64,000 nucleotides of DNA. It comes from Saccharothrix sp. S26 (GTDB lineage: Bacteria > Actinomycetota > Actinomycetes > Mycobacteriales > Pseudonocardiaceae). The DNA is taken from assembly GCF_021390395.1 (NCBI RefSeq), contig NZ_JAJUWT010000024.1:1-64000 (forward strand), read 5' to 3'. The notes under the pieces are model-generated. The model had not been told where the DNA came from, did no database searches, and saw only the letters and a program-made list of their open reading frames with translations. This document shows, one piece after another, positions 53,001 to 61,050 of the stretch; the first letter of the stretch is position 1; each line of letters starts with the position of its first letter. A program made the position numbers and the translations under genes.

Positions 53001-55535
53001 TTGACCGCCGAGGCCCTCCCCGCCGAACTTCGTCGTGCGATCGTGCAGTTGGCACGCACACCGCGCCTGCTGGTCGCCTGCGACTACGACGGGACATTGG
53101 CTCCGATCGTGGCCAACCCAGAGGACGCCCGTCCGCTGCCCGAGTCGGTGGGCGCCTTGCGCTCCCTGGCCGGACTGCACGAGACGACCGCCGCGGTGAT
53201 CTCCGGGCGCGCCCTGCGCGACCTGGCGACGCTGTCGCGGCTGCCGTCCGAGGTGCACCTGGTGGGTTCGCACGGCTCCGAGTTCGACGTCGGTTTCGTG
53301 CACGCGCTCGACGCCGACGCCAAGCAACTGCACCGCCGCCTGGAGACCGAGCTGGAAGGGGTCGTCGCCGGCCACGAGGGCGTCGGCCTGGAGGTGAAGC
53401 CCGCGAGCATCGCGGTGCACGTGCGCCGCGCCGACCCCGCCGTGGGCGAACGGGTCCTCGACGCCGTGCGCACCGGTCCGGCCACCTGGGACGGCGTGCA
53501 GGTCACCGAGGGCAAGGCCGTGATCGAGCTGGCCGTGGTGCAGACGGACAAGGGCCACGCCCTGGACGTCCTGCGGCACCGCGCGTCGGCGACCGCGGCC
53601 GTGTTCGTCGGTGACGACGTGACCGACGAGAAAGCGTTTGCCCGGCTGTCCGGGCCGGACGTCGGCATCAAGGTCGGCGACGGCGAGTCGCTGGCCGAGT
53701 ACTCCGTCGGCGACACCCTCGACGTGGCCACCGTGCTGGCGTTCCTGCTGGAGGAGCGGCGGGCGTGGCTGCACGGCGACCAGGCCGTGCCGATCGAGCG
53801 GCTGACCATGCTCGCCAACGAGCGGTCGGTCGCGCTGCTGACCCCGGACGCCCGGCTGAACTGGCTGTGCCACCCGGAGCCGGACTCGGCGGCCGTGTTC
53901 GCCGACCTGCTCGGCGGCCCGGCCGCGGGCCACTTCTCGATCAAGCCCGAGCACGGCTCGCTGCCCCTGGGCCAGCGGTACGTGCCCGGCACGATGATCG
54001 TGGAGACCCGCTGGTCGCGCCTGCTGGTCACCGACTACCTCGACCACGACCTGGCCTCGCACCGCACCGACCTGGTGCGGCGCATCTCCGGCTCGACCAA
54101 CGCGGTGATCACCTTCGCGCCGCGACCGGAGTTCGGCCAGGTGCCGGTGCGGCTGCTGCGCGAGCGCGACGGCCTGCGGGTCGTCGGCACCTCCGACCCG
54201 ATGGTGCTGCGCTCGCCGGGCGTCGACTGGCAGATCACCTCCGACGGCATCCAGGAGACCGCGACGGCCGTCGTGCGGCCCCGCGAGGGCGCGCCGATCC
54301 TGCTGGAGCTGCGCTGCGGCACGGACGACCTGTCCGAGGCCACGCTCGGCGAGCCGGAGCGGCGGGCCAGGGCCGGCGCGTTCTGGTCCGACTGGGCCGC
54401 CACGCTCAAGCTCCCGGCCGTGGAGCCGGACCTGGTGCTGCGGTCGGCGTTGACGTTGAAGGGCTTGGTGCACCACGACACCGGCGCGATCATGGCCGCC
54501 GCCACCACCTCGCTGCCCGAGGAGCTGGGCGGCATCCGCAACTGGGACTACCGGTACTGCTGGCTGCGCGACGCGGCGCTGACCGCCCAGGCCCTGGTGT
54601 CGGTCGGCTCGCTGGGCGAGGCCGAGGCGTTCCTCGGCTGGGTCCACGGCGTGCTGTCGACCCTGCCGGGCCCGGAGCGCCTGCACCCGCTGTACACGCT
54701 CCAGGGCACCATGCTCGGCGCCGAGGCCGTCATCGACACCCTGCCCGGCTACGCGGGCTCGCGCCCCGTGCGCGTCGGCAACCTGGCCAACCAGCAGGTC
54801 CAGCTCGACGTCTTCGGTCCGGTGGTGGACCTGGTCGTGCAACTGGCCGACGCGCGCGGCTCGTTGACCGACAAGGACTGGCTGATGGTGCAGGCGATGG
54901 CCGAGGCGGTCGCCCGCCGCTGGCACGAGCCCGACCACGGCATCTGGGAGGAGCGGCACGCGCCGCGCCACCACGTGTACTCGAAGGTCATGTGCTGGGT
55001 CACCCTCGACCGCGCGGTCAAGCTCGCCGAGCGCTACGACCGCGAGATCGACCCGTCGTGGCCGGTGCTGCGCGACACCATCTCCAACGACGTGCTCAAG
55101 CACGGCTGGAGCGAGGAAGCGCAGTCGTTCACCACCGCCTACGACGGCGACGACCTGGACGCGGCCTCCCTGCACGTGGGCCTGTCCGGCCTGATCGACC
55201 CGACCGACGACCGCTTCCAGGCGACCGTCACCGCCATCGAGGCGGAGCTGCGCTCGGGCTCCACCGTCTACCGCTACCGGCGTGACGACGGCCTGCCCGG
55301 CGACGAGGGCGGCTTCCACCTCTGCGCCGCCTGGATGATCGAGGCCTACCTGCTCACCGGCCGCCGCACCGAGGCCGAGGAGCTGTTCGCCCAGATGGTC
55401 GATGCCGCGGGCCCCACCGGCCTGCTGCCCGAGGAGTACGACCCGATCGCCGAGCGCTCCCTGGGCAACCACCCCCAGGCCTACAGCCACCTCGGCCTGA
55501 TCCGCTGCGCCCAGTTGCTGGCCGCCACCAGGTAA
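53001..55535 (+). CDS. OtsB trehalose-phosphatase fused to a GH15 glucanohydrolase/trehalase
   Basis: An 844-residue fusion. Residues 1-255 form a HAD-superfamily trehalose-6-phosphate phosphatase: VACDYDGTLAPI (nucleophile Asp, near 28), VISGR, and VFVGDDVTDEKAF near 210. Residues 260-844 are a complete GH15 domain: NWDYRYCWLRDAAL near 515, general acid Glu in GIWEER near 650 and general base Glu in LLPEEYDP near 815. Actinobacterial GH15 proteins include trehalases as well as glucoamylases. So the chain may make trehalose and also break it. The TTG start has AGGAGGGG close upstream. OtsA is directly upstream. Confidence 0.94.
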   Translation: MTAEALPAELRRAIVQLARTPRLLVACDYDGTLAPIVANPEDARPLPESVGALRSLAGLHETTAAVISGRALRDLATLSRLPSEVHLVGSHGSEFDVGFVHALDADAKQLHRRLETELEGVVAGHEGVGLEVKPASIAVHVRRADPAVGERVLDAVRTGPATWDGVQVTEGKAVIELAVVQTDKGHALDVLRHRASATAAVFVGDDVTDEKAFARLSGPDVGIKVGDGESLAEYSVGDTLDVATVLAFLLEERRAWLHGDQAVPIERLTMLANERSVALLTPDARLNWLCHPEPDSAAVFADLLGGPAAGHFSIKPEHGSLPLGQRYVPGTMIVETRWSRLLVTDYLDHDLASHRTDLVRRISGSTNAVITFAPRPEFGQVPVRLLRERDGLRVVGTSDPMVLRSPGVDWQITSDGIQETATAVVRPREGAPILLELRCGTDDLSEATLGEPERRARAGAFWSDWAATLKLPAVEPDLVLRSALTLKGLVHHDTGAIMAAATTSLPEELGGIRNWDYRYCWLRDAALTAQALVSVGSLGEAEAFLGWVHGVLSTLPGPERLHPLYTLQGTMLGAEAVIDTLPGYAGSRPVRVGNLANQQVQLDVFGPVVDLVVQLADARGSLTDKDWLMVQAMAEAVARRWHEPDHGIWEERHAPRHHVYSKVMCWVTLDRAVKLAERYDREIDPSWPVLRDTISNDVLKHGWSEEAQSFTTAYDGDDLDAASLHVGLSGLIDPTDDRFQATVTAIEAELRSGSTVYRYRRDDGLPGDEGGFHLCAAWMIEAYLLTGRRTEAEELFAQMVDAAGPTGLLPEEYDPIAERSLGNHPQAYSHLGLIRCAQLLAATR

Positions 55536-55548
55536 GCGAGCGCGTCCC

Positions 55549-55584
55549 GGAACCGGCGTCCCCTGCCCGGGTGACGCCGGTTCC
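55549..55584. terminator. bidirectional hairpin terminator
   Basis: GGAACCGGCGTC pairs with GACGCCGGTTCC (12 bp) around a 12-base loop, between the convergent OtsB-GH15 and radA genes. Confidence 0.9.
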
Positions 55585-55585
55585 G

Positions 55586-56950
55586 CTATTTCCGCAGCTT
55601 GAGCAGGTTCAACGCCTCGTGCAGGTCGTTGGCCACGAGCGCCCGCGTGCCCTGCGGCAGCGGACCGGCGTCCGGCGGCACGAGCGCCTTGGTGAACCCG
55701 AGCCGCGCGGCCTCGGTGAGCCGCCGCCCCACCCCGTTGACCCGGCGCAGCTCCCCCGACAGCCCGACCTCGCCCACCACCACCAGGTCGTGCGGCAACG
55801 GCAGGTCCGACGCCGCCGACGCGACCGCCAACGCCACCGCGAGGTCCACCGCGGGCTCGACGAGCCTCATCCCGCCCACGGTGGCGGTGAACACGTCCTT
55901 GTTGCCCAACCCGACCTTGCCCCGCTTCTCCAGCACCGCGAGCACCATCGCCAACCGCGCCGAGTCGAGCCCGCTCACCGCCCGCCGCGGCGCGGGCAAC
56001 GCGGTCGGCGTGACCAACGCCTGCACCTCGCCCAACATGGGCCGCTTGCCCTCCACCACCACCGTCACCGCCGTCCCGGACACCGCCTGGTCCCGCCGGT
56101 GCAGGAACAACCCGGACGGGTCCGGCACCCCCGCGATGCCGTCGTCGCGCAACTCGAAGCACCCGACCTCGTCCGCCGGCCCGAACCGGTTCTTGACCCC
56201 CCTCAGCAGCCGCAACGTCGAGTGCCGATCCCCCTCGAACTGCAGCACCACGTCCACCAGGTGCTCCAGCACCCGCGGTCCCGCGACCGACCCCTCCTTG
56301 GTCACGTGACCGACCAGCACCACCGGCAACCCGCGTTCCTTCGCCACCGCGATCAACCCGGCCGTCACCGCGCGGACCTGGCTGACCCCACCGGGCGCAC
56401 CGTCCACCGCGGGCGAGGACATCGTCTGCACCGAGTCCACGATCAGCATGCTGGGCTTCACCGCGTCGACCTGCCCGAGCACGGCGGAGATGTCGCTCTC
56501 GGCGGCCAGGTAGATCTCGTCGTGCAGGTTCCCGGTCCGATCCGCCCGCAACCTGACCTGCCCCGCCGACTCCTCACCGGTCACGTACAGGCATCGCCCG
56601 ACCGACAACGCCCACTGGTGCGCGACCTCCAGCAACAACGTCGACTTCCCGACGCCGGGCTCCCCCGCCAACAACACCACCGCACCGGGCACGAGCCCAC
56701 CACCGAGCACCCGGTCGAGTTCCAGCACACCGGTCGACACGGCCCGCGCCGACTCGATGTCCACCTGCGCGATGGGCCGCGCCTCGCTGCTGGGCGTGCC
56801 GGCGAGGAACCGGGGCGCGGCCGACACGCCCCGCTCCTCCACCGTCCCCCACGCCTGGCACTCCGGGCACCGCCCGACCCACTTCGCCACCTCGTGCCCG
56901 CACTCGGCACACCGGTACGTCGGCCTGGCCACCCGTGCTGTCTTCGCCAC
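55586..56950 (-). CDS. radA: DNA repair protein RadA/Sms
   Basis: A 454-residue branch-migration helicase that processes recombination intermediates. Domains in order: C4 zinc finger (CAECGHEVAKWVGRCPEC, residues 14-31), RecA-like ATPase with Walker A AGEPGVGKSTLLLE near 95, the RadA-specific KNRFG near 255, and a Lon-like C-terminal domain. The GTG start has no Shine-Dalgarno but a TAGCCT box six bases upstream, so it is probably leaderless. In mycobacteria disA follows radA; here a terminator and convergent genes follow instead. Confidence 0.97.
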   Translation of the reverse strand: MAKTARVARPTYRCAECGHEVAKWVGRCPECQAWGTVEERGVSAAPRFLAGTPSSEARPIAQVDIESARAVSTGVLELDRVLGGGLVPGAVVLLAGEPGVGKSTLLLEVAHQWALSVGRCLYVTGEESAGQVRLRADRTGNLHDEIYLAAESDISAVLGQVDAVKPSMLIVDSVQTMSSPAVDGAPGGVSQVRAVTAGLIAVAKERGLPVVLVGHVTKEGSVAGPRVLEHLVDVVLQFEGDRHSTLRLLRGVKNRFGPADEVGCFELRDDGIAGVPDPSGLFLHRRDQAVSGTAVTVVVEGKRPMLGEVQALVTPTALPAPRRAVSGLDSARLAMVLAVLEKRGKVGLGNKDVFTATVGGMRLVEPAVDLAVALAVASAASDLPLPHDLVVVGEVGLSGELRRVNGVGRRLTEAARLGFTKALVPPDAGPLPQGTRALVANDLHEALNLLKLRK

Positions 56951-56956
56951 CCCCGG

Positions 56957-56962
56957 AGGCTA
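56957..56962 (-). promoter_or_regulatory. -10 box of a leaderless promoter (radA)
   Basis: TAGCCT followed by six bases and the GTG at 56950; the same hexamer and spacing occur before the PPOX gene at 59902. Confidence 0.5.
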
Positions 56963-57005
56963 TCCGCCACCACCGACAGCGCCGAAGATCCTCACCCCCG
57001 CGCGA

Positions 57006-57038
57006 CAAAAAACAGGGGTCCCCTGGCCGGGGACCCCT
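57006..57038 (-). terminator. Rho-independent terminator of the lipoprotein gene
   Basis: Stem AGGGGTCCCC/GGGGACCCCT (10 bp) with a five-base loop, followed on the minus strand by GTTTTTTG. It is the only classical T-run terminator found in the window. Confidence 0.93.
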
Positions 57039-57086
57039 GCTCCACAACGTCTTGGCGCGCTCAGCGCCTGACCGCGGCACTCACCT

Positions 57087-57848
57087 TCAGTGCTCCGACG
57101 GACCGTCCTCGCGCGGCTCCGGCGAGGCCCCGATCGGCAGCTGCAGGGTCACCTCACCCGCCTTCTCGAACAGGAACGTCACCCGGATCGTCTCACCGGG
57201 CCGCAGCGGCTTCTTGAGCCCCTTCAGCACGATCTTCACCGAACCGGGCTCGGTCGGGTCGACCGACGACGGCAGCTTCGTGCCCGTGGTCGGCGGTGCC
57301 GAGATGGACGTGCCACTGCCCGAAGTGGACGTCGCCGACCCCGAGGGGGTCGTGGTGGTCGTCACCGAACCGGACTCACTCGGCGCGGTGGTCGTCGTCG
57401 TCGCGTGAGCCTCCGACGACGAAGAGCCCGACGGCTTCGCCGTGGTCGACGTCGGGTGGCTGCCCGCGTCGTCCTGGTCCGCGCCGCTGAGGATGACCGA
57501 CGCCGGCTCGAGCTTGGTGTCGCCGCTGATCTCGGCGGGCCCGGACGCGTCGCTGGTCACACCCAGCAGCTTGTCCGCCTCCGCGCCGTTGTTGGCGATC
57601 ACGACGACGATCGGCGCGTCGTCGCCCTGCTCGTAGGAGCCGTGCGCCACCGGGAACAGGAACTGCGCGTCACGGACCGCGACGTCGCCCACCTGCCCGC
57701 TGGCCCCGTTGACGGCGGCCACCTGCGTGTCCGTCTGCGTGACCTGACCTGCGCTGCAACCTGCGGCGGCCAAGCCGAGGCCCGTCGCCAGGGCGGCCAC
57801 GACGGCCAGGCGGCGCGGCGCTGGGGACTTCTGGAGTGCGCGACCCAC
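57087..57848 (-). CDS. secreted lipoprotein, LpqE/copper-chaperone-like
   Basis: A 253-residue lipoprotein. Signal peptide with lipobox LAAAGC (Cys about 34), a beta-rich domain (VRDAQFLFPVAHGSYEQGD, VVIANNGAEADKLLGVTS), then a Thr/Ser/Gly-rich linker inserted in the fold, and a C-terminal strand pair LKGLKKPLRPGETIRVTFLF, as in PCu(A)C-type copper chaperones. Mycobacterial LpqE occupies the same place beside carD. The metal-binding residues of copper chaperones are not obvious. GTG 57848 was chosen; the upstream frame reads through the divergent gap. The carD-side gap (57849-58195) holds both promoters and shows no gene. Confidence 0.85.
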   Translation of the reverse strand: MGRALQKSPAPRRLAVVAALATGLGLAAAGCSAGQVTQTDTQVAAVNGASGQVGDVAVRDAQFLFPVAHGSYEQGDDAPIVVVIANNGAEADKLLGVTSDASGPAEISGDTKLEPASVILSGADQDDAGSHPTSTTAKPSGSSSSEAHATTTTTAPSESGSVTTTTTPSGSATSTSGSGTSISAPPTTGTKLPSSVDPTEPGSVKIVLKGLKKPLRPGETIRVTFLFEKAGEVTLQLPIGASPEPREDGPSEH

Positions 57849-58162
57849 GGCTGCTCGGATCCTTCCCGGTGTGCTGACGAGGCGGGTCGTACCCGGTAGT
57901 AACGGGTCCGACCACCAGTCCAGGAGCCTAACGGGGTGCCCCCGGACCTGCGGCATGTGGTGCCCCACAGGCCCCCCGCAGCACCCTCGCAGCCGCCCGG
58001 CACCGGCCCCCACACCCGCCCGCGAGGCTCCCACGCGCGTCCACAGTGGAGCAAGATCGACCTCGGGCGTTGCATGCGACCGGGTGATTTGTCAACCCCC
58101 CACGCGGCCCTGACCAGCGCTAACTGATCTCAACGGGCCGAAGAGGGGATTGCTCGGCGTGT

Positions 58163-58168
58163 TAGGAT
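58163..58168 (+). promoter_or_regulatory. -10 box of the carD promoter
   Basis: TAGGAT lies about 28 bases before the carD ATG, giving a short leader with AGAGG near the start. No convincing -35 was seen. Confidence 0.5.
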
Positions 58169-58195
58169 GGGGTTAGCGAAAGGGGCAGAGGACAC

Positions 58196-58684
58196 ATGGT
58201 TTTCAAGGTCGGAGAGACCGTCGTCTACCCGCACCACGGTGCCGCTCTCATCGAAGCAATCGAGACCCGTGTGATCAAGGGCGAGGAGAAGAAGTACCTC
58301 GTCCTCAAGGTTGCCCAGGGCGACCTCACGGTTCGCGTCCCCGCCGACAACGCCGAGATCGTGGGCGTTCGTGACGTCGTCGGCCAGGAGGGTCTTGACA
58401 AGGTCTTCGAGGTCTTGCGTGCTCCCCACACGGAGGAGCCGACCAACTGGTCCCGGCGGTACAAGGCCAACCTCGAGAAGCTCGCGTCCGGTGACGTGAA
58501 CAAGGTGGCCGAAGTGGTGCGCGACCTCTGGCGGCGCGAGAAGGATCGCGGTCTGTCCGCTGGTGAGAAGCGGATGCTGGCGAAGGCTCGACAGATACTG
58601 GTTAGCGAACTGGCGCTGGCCGAGGGCACCGACGAGGACAAGGCTGAGGTCCTCCTCGACGAGGTCCTGGCTACCGCGTCCTGA
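58196..58684 (+). CDS. carD: CarD-family RNA polymerase-binding regulator
   Basis: A 162-residue essential regulator that binds RNA polymerase beta and stabilises open complexes, chiefly at rRNA promoters. N-terminal Tudor-like RNAP-interaction domain with VGETVVYPHHGAALIEAIET; C-terminal helical DNA-binding domain with the conserved NWSRRYKANLEKLASGDV and Trp in VVRDLWRREKDRGLSAGEK. Both are intact and the length is normal. It heads the carD-ispD-ispF block, and ispD follows after 32 bases. Confidence 0.98.
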   Translation: MVFKVGETVVYPHHGAALIEAIETRVIKGEEKKYLVLKVAQGDLTVRVPADNAEIVGVRDVVGQEGLDKVFEVLRAPHTEEPTNWSRRYKANLEKLASGDVNKVAEVVRDLWRREKDRGLSAGEKRMLAKARQILVSELALAEGTDEDKAEVLLDEVLATAS

Positions 58685-58716
58685 TCGTTCCACCCGACAA
58701 CTCGGAAACCGCGAAC

Positions 58717-59427
58717 ATGGGTGTGGTCGCGCTCGTGCCCGCGGCGGGCCGGGGTGAGCGGTTGGGCTATGGCATGCCCAAGGCGCTCGTGCCGGTCGAC
58801 GGCGTTCCGCTGCTCGTGCGTGCGGTGCGCGGTCTGTTCGACTCCGGCTGCGTGCGGCACGTCGTGATCGCCGCGCCGCCGTCCGATGTGCACGTTGTGA
58901 ACACCGTCACCGCCCCGTTGGCCCCAGCCGACGGGGCGGTGCACGTCGTGGCCGGTGGCGCCGAGCGGTCGGACTCGGTGCGCCTGGCCCTAACGTACGC
59001 CTTGCGTGAGATCGGCGACACTTCGATCGTGCTCGTCCACGACGCGGCCCGGGCGTTCACGCCCAGCGCCGTGGTCAAGGCCGTGGTGGACGCCGTCGCC
59101 GCGGGTCACCCGGCCGTCATCCCGGTGCTGCCGGTCGCGGACACGGTCAAGCAGGTCGACGCCGACGGAGTGGTGGTCGCCACACCGGACCGCGCCGCGC
59201 TGCGGGTCGTGCAGACGCCCCAGGGCTTCGACGCCACCGTGCTGCTGCGCGCGCACGAGGCCGCGCACCAGGCGGGGCTCGGCGCGACCGACGACGCGGG
59301 CCTGGTCGAACGGCTCGGTGTGCCGGTCGTCACGGTGCCCGGCCACCCCGACGCCATGAAGATCACCACGAAGTTCGACCTGGCGGTGGCCGAGGCGCTG
59401 CTGGTCGGTGACGGAGGAGCCCCGTGA
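58717..59427 (+). CDS. ispD: 2-C-methyl-D-erythritol 4-phosphate cytidylyltransferase IspD
   Basis: The third enzyme of the MEP isoprenoid pathway: joins CTP and MEP to give CDP-ME. 236 residues. CTP-binding loop VPAAGRGERLGYGMPKAL at the N-terminus (Arg and Lys ligands); GGAERSDSVRLAL near 80; VLVHDAARAFTP near 108; and TPQGFDA near 165. The ATG at 58717 has no good Shine-Dalgarno, but coupling to carD is plausible. The stop overlaps the ispF GTG by four bases. Confidence 0.97.
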   Translation: MGVVALVPAAGRGERLGYGMPKALVPVDGVPLLVRAVRGLFDSGCVRHVVIAAPPSDVHVVNTVTAPLAPADGAVHVVAGGAERSDSVRLALTYALREIGDTSIVLVHDAARAFTPSAVVKAVVDAVAAGHPAVIPVLPVADTVKQVDADGVVVATPDRAALRVVQTPQGFDATVLLRAHEAAHQAGLGATDDAGLVERLGVPVVTVPGHPDAMKITTKFDLAVAEALLVGDGGAP

Positions 59428-59897
59428 TCCCCAGGGTGGGCATCGGCACGGACGTCCACCAGGTGGAACGCGGTCGCGAGTGCTGGCTGGCCGGCCTGCG
59501 CTGGGACGACGCCGACGGCTGCGCCGGCCACTCGGACGGCGACGTGGCCGCGCACGCGCTGTGCGACGCGTTGCTGTCCGCGGCGGGCCTGGGCGACCTG
59601 GGCGCGGTGTTCGGCACGAGCGACCCGCGCTGGTCGGGTCGGCACGGCGTGGAGTTCCTGGCCGAGGCGCGTCGCCTGGTCGAGGAGGCCGGTTACCGGG
59701 TCGGCAACGCGGCCGTGCAGGTCATCGGCAACGCGCCCAAGATCGGCAAGCGCCGCGACGAGGCGCAGCGGGTGCTGTCGGACGCGGTCGGCGGCCCGGT
59801 GTCGGTCAGCGGCACGACCACCGACGGCCTCGGGCTGACCGGGCGCGGCGAGGGCATCGCCGCGGTCGCGACCGCGCTGGTCGTGCCGCTAGCCTGA
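59424..59897 (+). CDS. ispF: 2-C-methyl-D-erythritol 2,4-cyclodiphosphate synthase IspF
   Basis: Fifth enzyme of the MEP pathway: cyclises CDP-ME 2-phosphate to MEcPP. 157 residues, normal for this trimeric zinc enzyme. Metal motif GTDVHQV (Asp8/His10 type) at the N-terminus and GHSDGDVAAHALCDALL near 35. The C-terminal TTTDGLGLTGRGEGIAA near 133 forms the nucleotide pocket. GTG overlaps the ispD stop. Confidence 0.98.
   Translation: MIPRVGIGTDVHQVERGRECWLAGLRWDDADGCAGHSDGDVAAHALCDALLSAAGLGDLGAVFGTSDPRWSGRHGVEFLAEARRLVEEAGYRVGNAAVQVIGNAPKIGKRRDEAQRVLSDAVGGPVSVSGTTTDGLGLTGRGEGIAAVATALVVPLA
59890..59895 (+). promoter_or_regulatory. -10 box of a leaderless promoter (PPOX gene)
   Basis: TAGCCT followed by six bases and ATG 59902. 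Its first bases are inside the last codons of ispF. Confidence 0.5.
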
Positions 59898-59901
59898 GGC
59901 C

Positions 59902-60297
59902 ATGGCGATCACCCTCAGCGAGTCCACGCGGGCCCTGGTCGACGAGCGGAACTACTGCGTCCTGGCCACGCTGAACGCCGACGGCAGCCCGCAGACATCG
60001 GTGGTGTGGGTCACTCGTGACGGTGACGACCTGCTGTTCTCGACGCTGCGCGACCGCGCGAAGGAGCGCAACCTGCGCCGTGACCCGAGGGCGAGCGCGA
60101 GCGTGTGGAGCGGGGCCGACCCGGAGGCGTACGCGGAGATCCGCGGCACCGTGACGATCACCGAGGACACCGGTCGCGCCTTGGCCAACGCGCTGTCCCA
60201 CAAGTACACCGGTGAGGACTTCCCGGCCGACGAGCCCGGCCGGGTCCGCGTGGTGCTGCGCCTCACGCCGACGAAGGTCACCGGCAACGCCGCCTGA
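59902..60297 (+). CDS. PPOX-class, F420-dependent flavin/deazaflavin-binding protein
   Basis: A 131-residue split-barrel protein. CVLATLNADGSPQTSVVWV near 18-36 is the conserved start of the fold and RDRAKERNLRRDPRASASVW near 48-67 contacts the cofactor phosphate. Actinobacterial members of this size bind F420 and reduce small molecules such as biliverdin or xenobiotics. The ATG is four bases after the ispF stop and has a TAGCCT box six bases upstream, so it may be transcribed separately. Confidence 0.9.
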   Translation: MAITLSESTRALVDERNYCVLATLNADGSPQTSVVWVTRDGDDLLFSTLRDRAKERNLRRDPRASASVWSGADPEAYAEIRGTVTITEDTGRALANALSHKYTGEDFPADEPGRVRVVLRLTPTKVTGNAA

Positions 60298-60380
60298 CGG
60301 CCGGTGCGCGTCGCTACTCCGGTCTGGTGAGACCGTTCTCTGTCTGCGGGATTCACGAGACCTCCGATGTTCGAATCCCG

Positions 60381-60392
60381 TAACGTTCGTTA
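60381..60392 (+). promoter_or_regulatory. -10 box within a palindrome (HAD gene)
   Basis: TAACGTTCGTTA has arms TAACG/CGTTA around TT. Its first six bases, TAACGT, are a TANNNT box seven bases before GTG 60394. A repressor bound to the palindrome would cover the -10. Confidence 0.5.
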
Positions 60393-60393
60393 T

Positions 60394-61005
60394 GTGACGA
60401 TCCGCGCCGTGCTCTTCGACTTCTCCGGCACCCTGTTCCGCTTGGAGCACGACTCGCTGGCCGCCCACGCCGCGCTGATGCGCGCGCTCACCGCGCCCGT
60501 CGGCGTCGCGGACGGCCTGGACGTCGACCCGGCGCAGTGGGAGCGCCGCGACCTCGACCCCGACGCGCACCGCGAGCTGCACCTCGCCGTGCTGGCGAAG
60601 GCGGGCGCGAAGGACCCGGCCCGGTTCTACGCCGACCTGTGCAGCCCGCCGTTCTGGCAGCCGTACCCGGACACCGCGCAGGCGCTGGGCACCGAGGTGC
60701 CGACCGCGGTCGTCAGCAACATCGCCTGGGACATCTCCGCGGTCTTCGCACGTCACGGCGTCGAGAACCGGGTGGACGAGTTCGTCCTGTCCTACCAGGA
60801 GGGCTTCGTCAAGCCGGACCCGAAGATCTTCCGCATCGCCTGCGACCGCCTCGGCGTGCACCCCACCGAAGCGCTCATGATCGGCGACAGCCCGGAGGCC
60901 GACGGCGGCGCGGCGGCGATCGGGTGCCAGGTCGAGATCGTCGAGCCGCTCCCGACGGGCAGCCGGCCGGACGCCCTGCTGCAGGTGCTCCGCAAGCACA
61001 TCTGA
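60394..61005 (+). CDS. HAD-superfamily hydrolase
   Basis: A 203-residue HAD phosphatase with a small helical cap. Motif I is FDFSGTLFR (Asp nucleophile, and Ser in place of the more usual Asp-Gly: DFSGT); motif II: VVSNIAWD near 108; motif III: Lys in GFVKPDPKIF near 145; motif IV: GDSPEADGGAA near 170. Substrate unknown. GTG 60394 was preferred to an ATG nine codons upstream because of the -10 box before it. Confidence 0.88.
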   Translation: MTIRAVLFDFSGTLFRLEHDSLAAHAALMRALTAPVGVADGLDVDPAQWERRDLDPDAHRELHLAVLAKAGAKDPARFYADLCSPPFWQPYPDTAQALGTEVPTAVVSNIAWDISAVFARHGVENRVDEFVLSYQEGFVKPDPKIFRIACDRLGVHPTEALMIGDSPEADGGAAAIGCQVEIVEPLPTGSRPDALLQVLRKHI

Positions 61006-61038
61006 CCGGGCGACTCAACCCCGCTCCGTCACCGCCCG

Positions 61039-61044
61039 TACCAT
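61039..61044 (+). promoter_or_regulatory. -10 box of a leaderless promoter (cysS)
   Basis: TACCAT followed by six bases and GTG 61051. Confidence 0.5.
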
Positions 61045-61050
61045 CTTCAC

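Noticed and set aside
52947..56162. A 1071-codon open frame on the minus strand opposite the OtsB-GH15 gene
   Set aside because: It lies wholly opposite a well-supported gene, has no family features, and is the kind of antisense frame that strong third-position GC bias creates.
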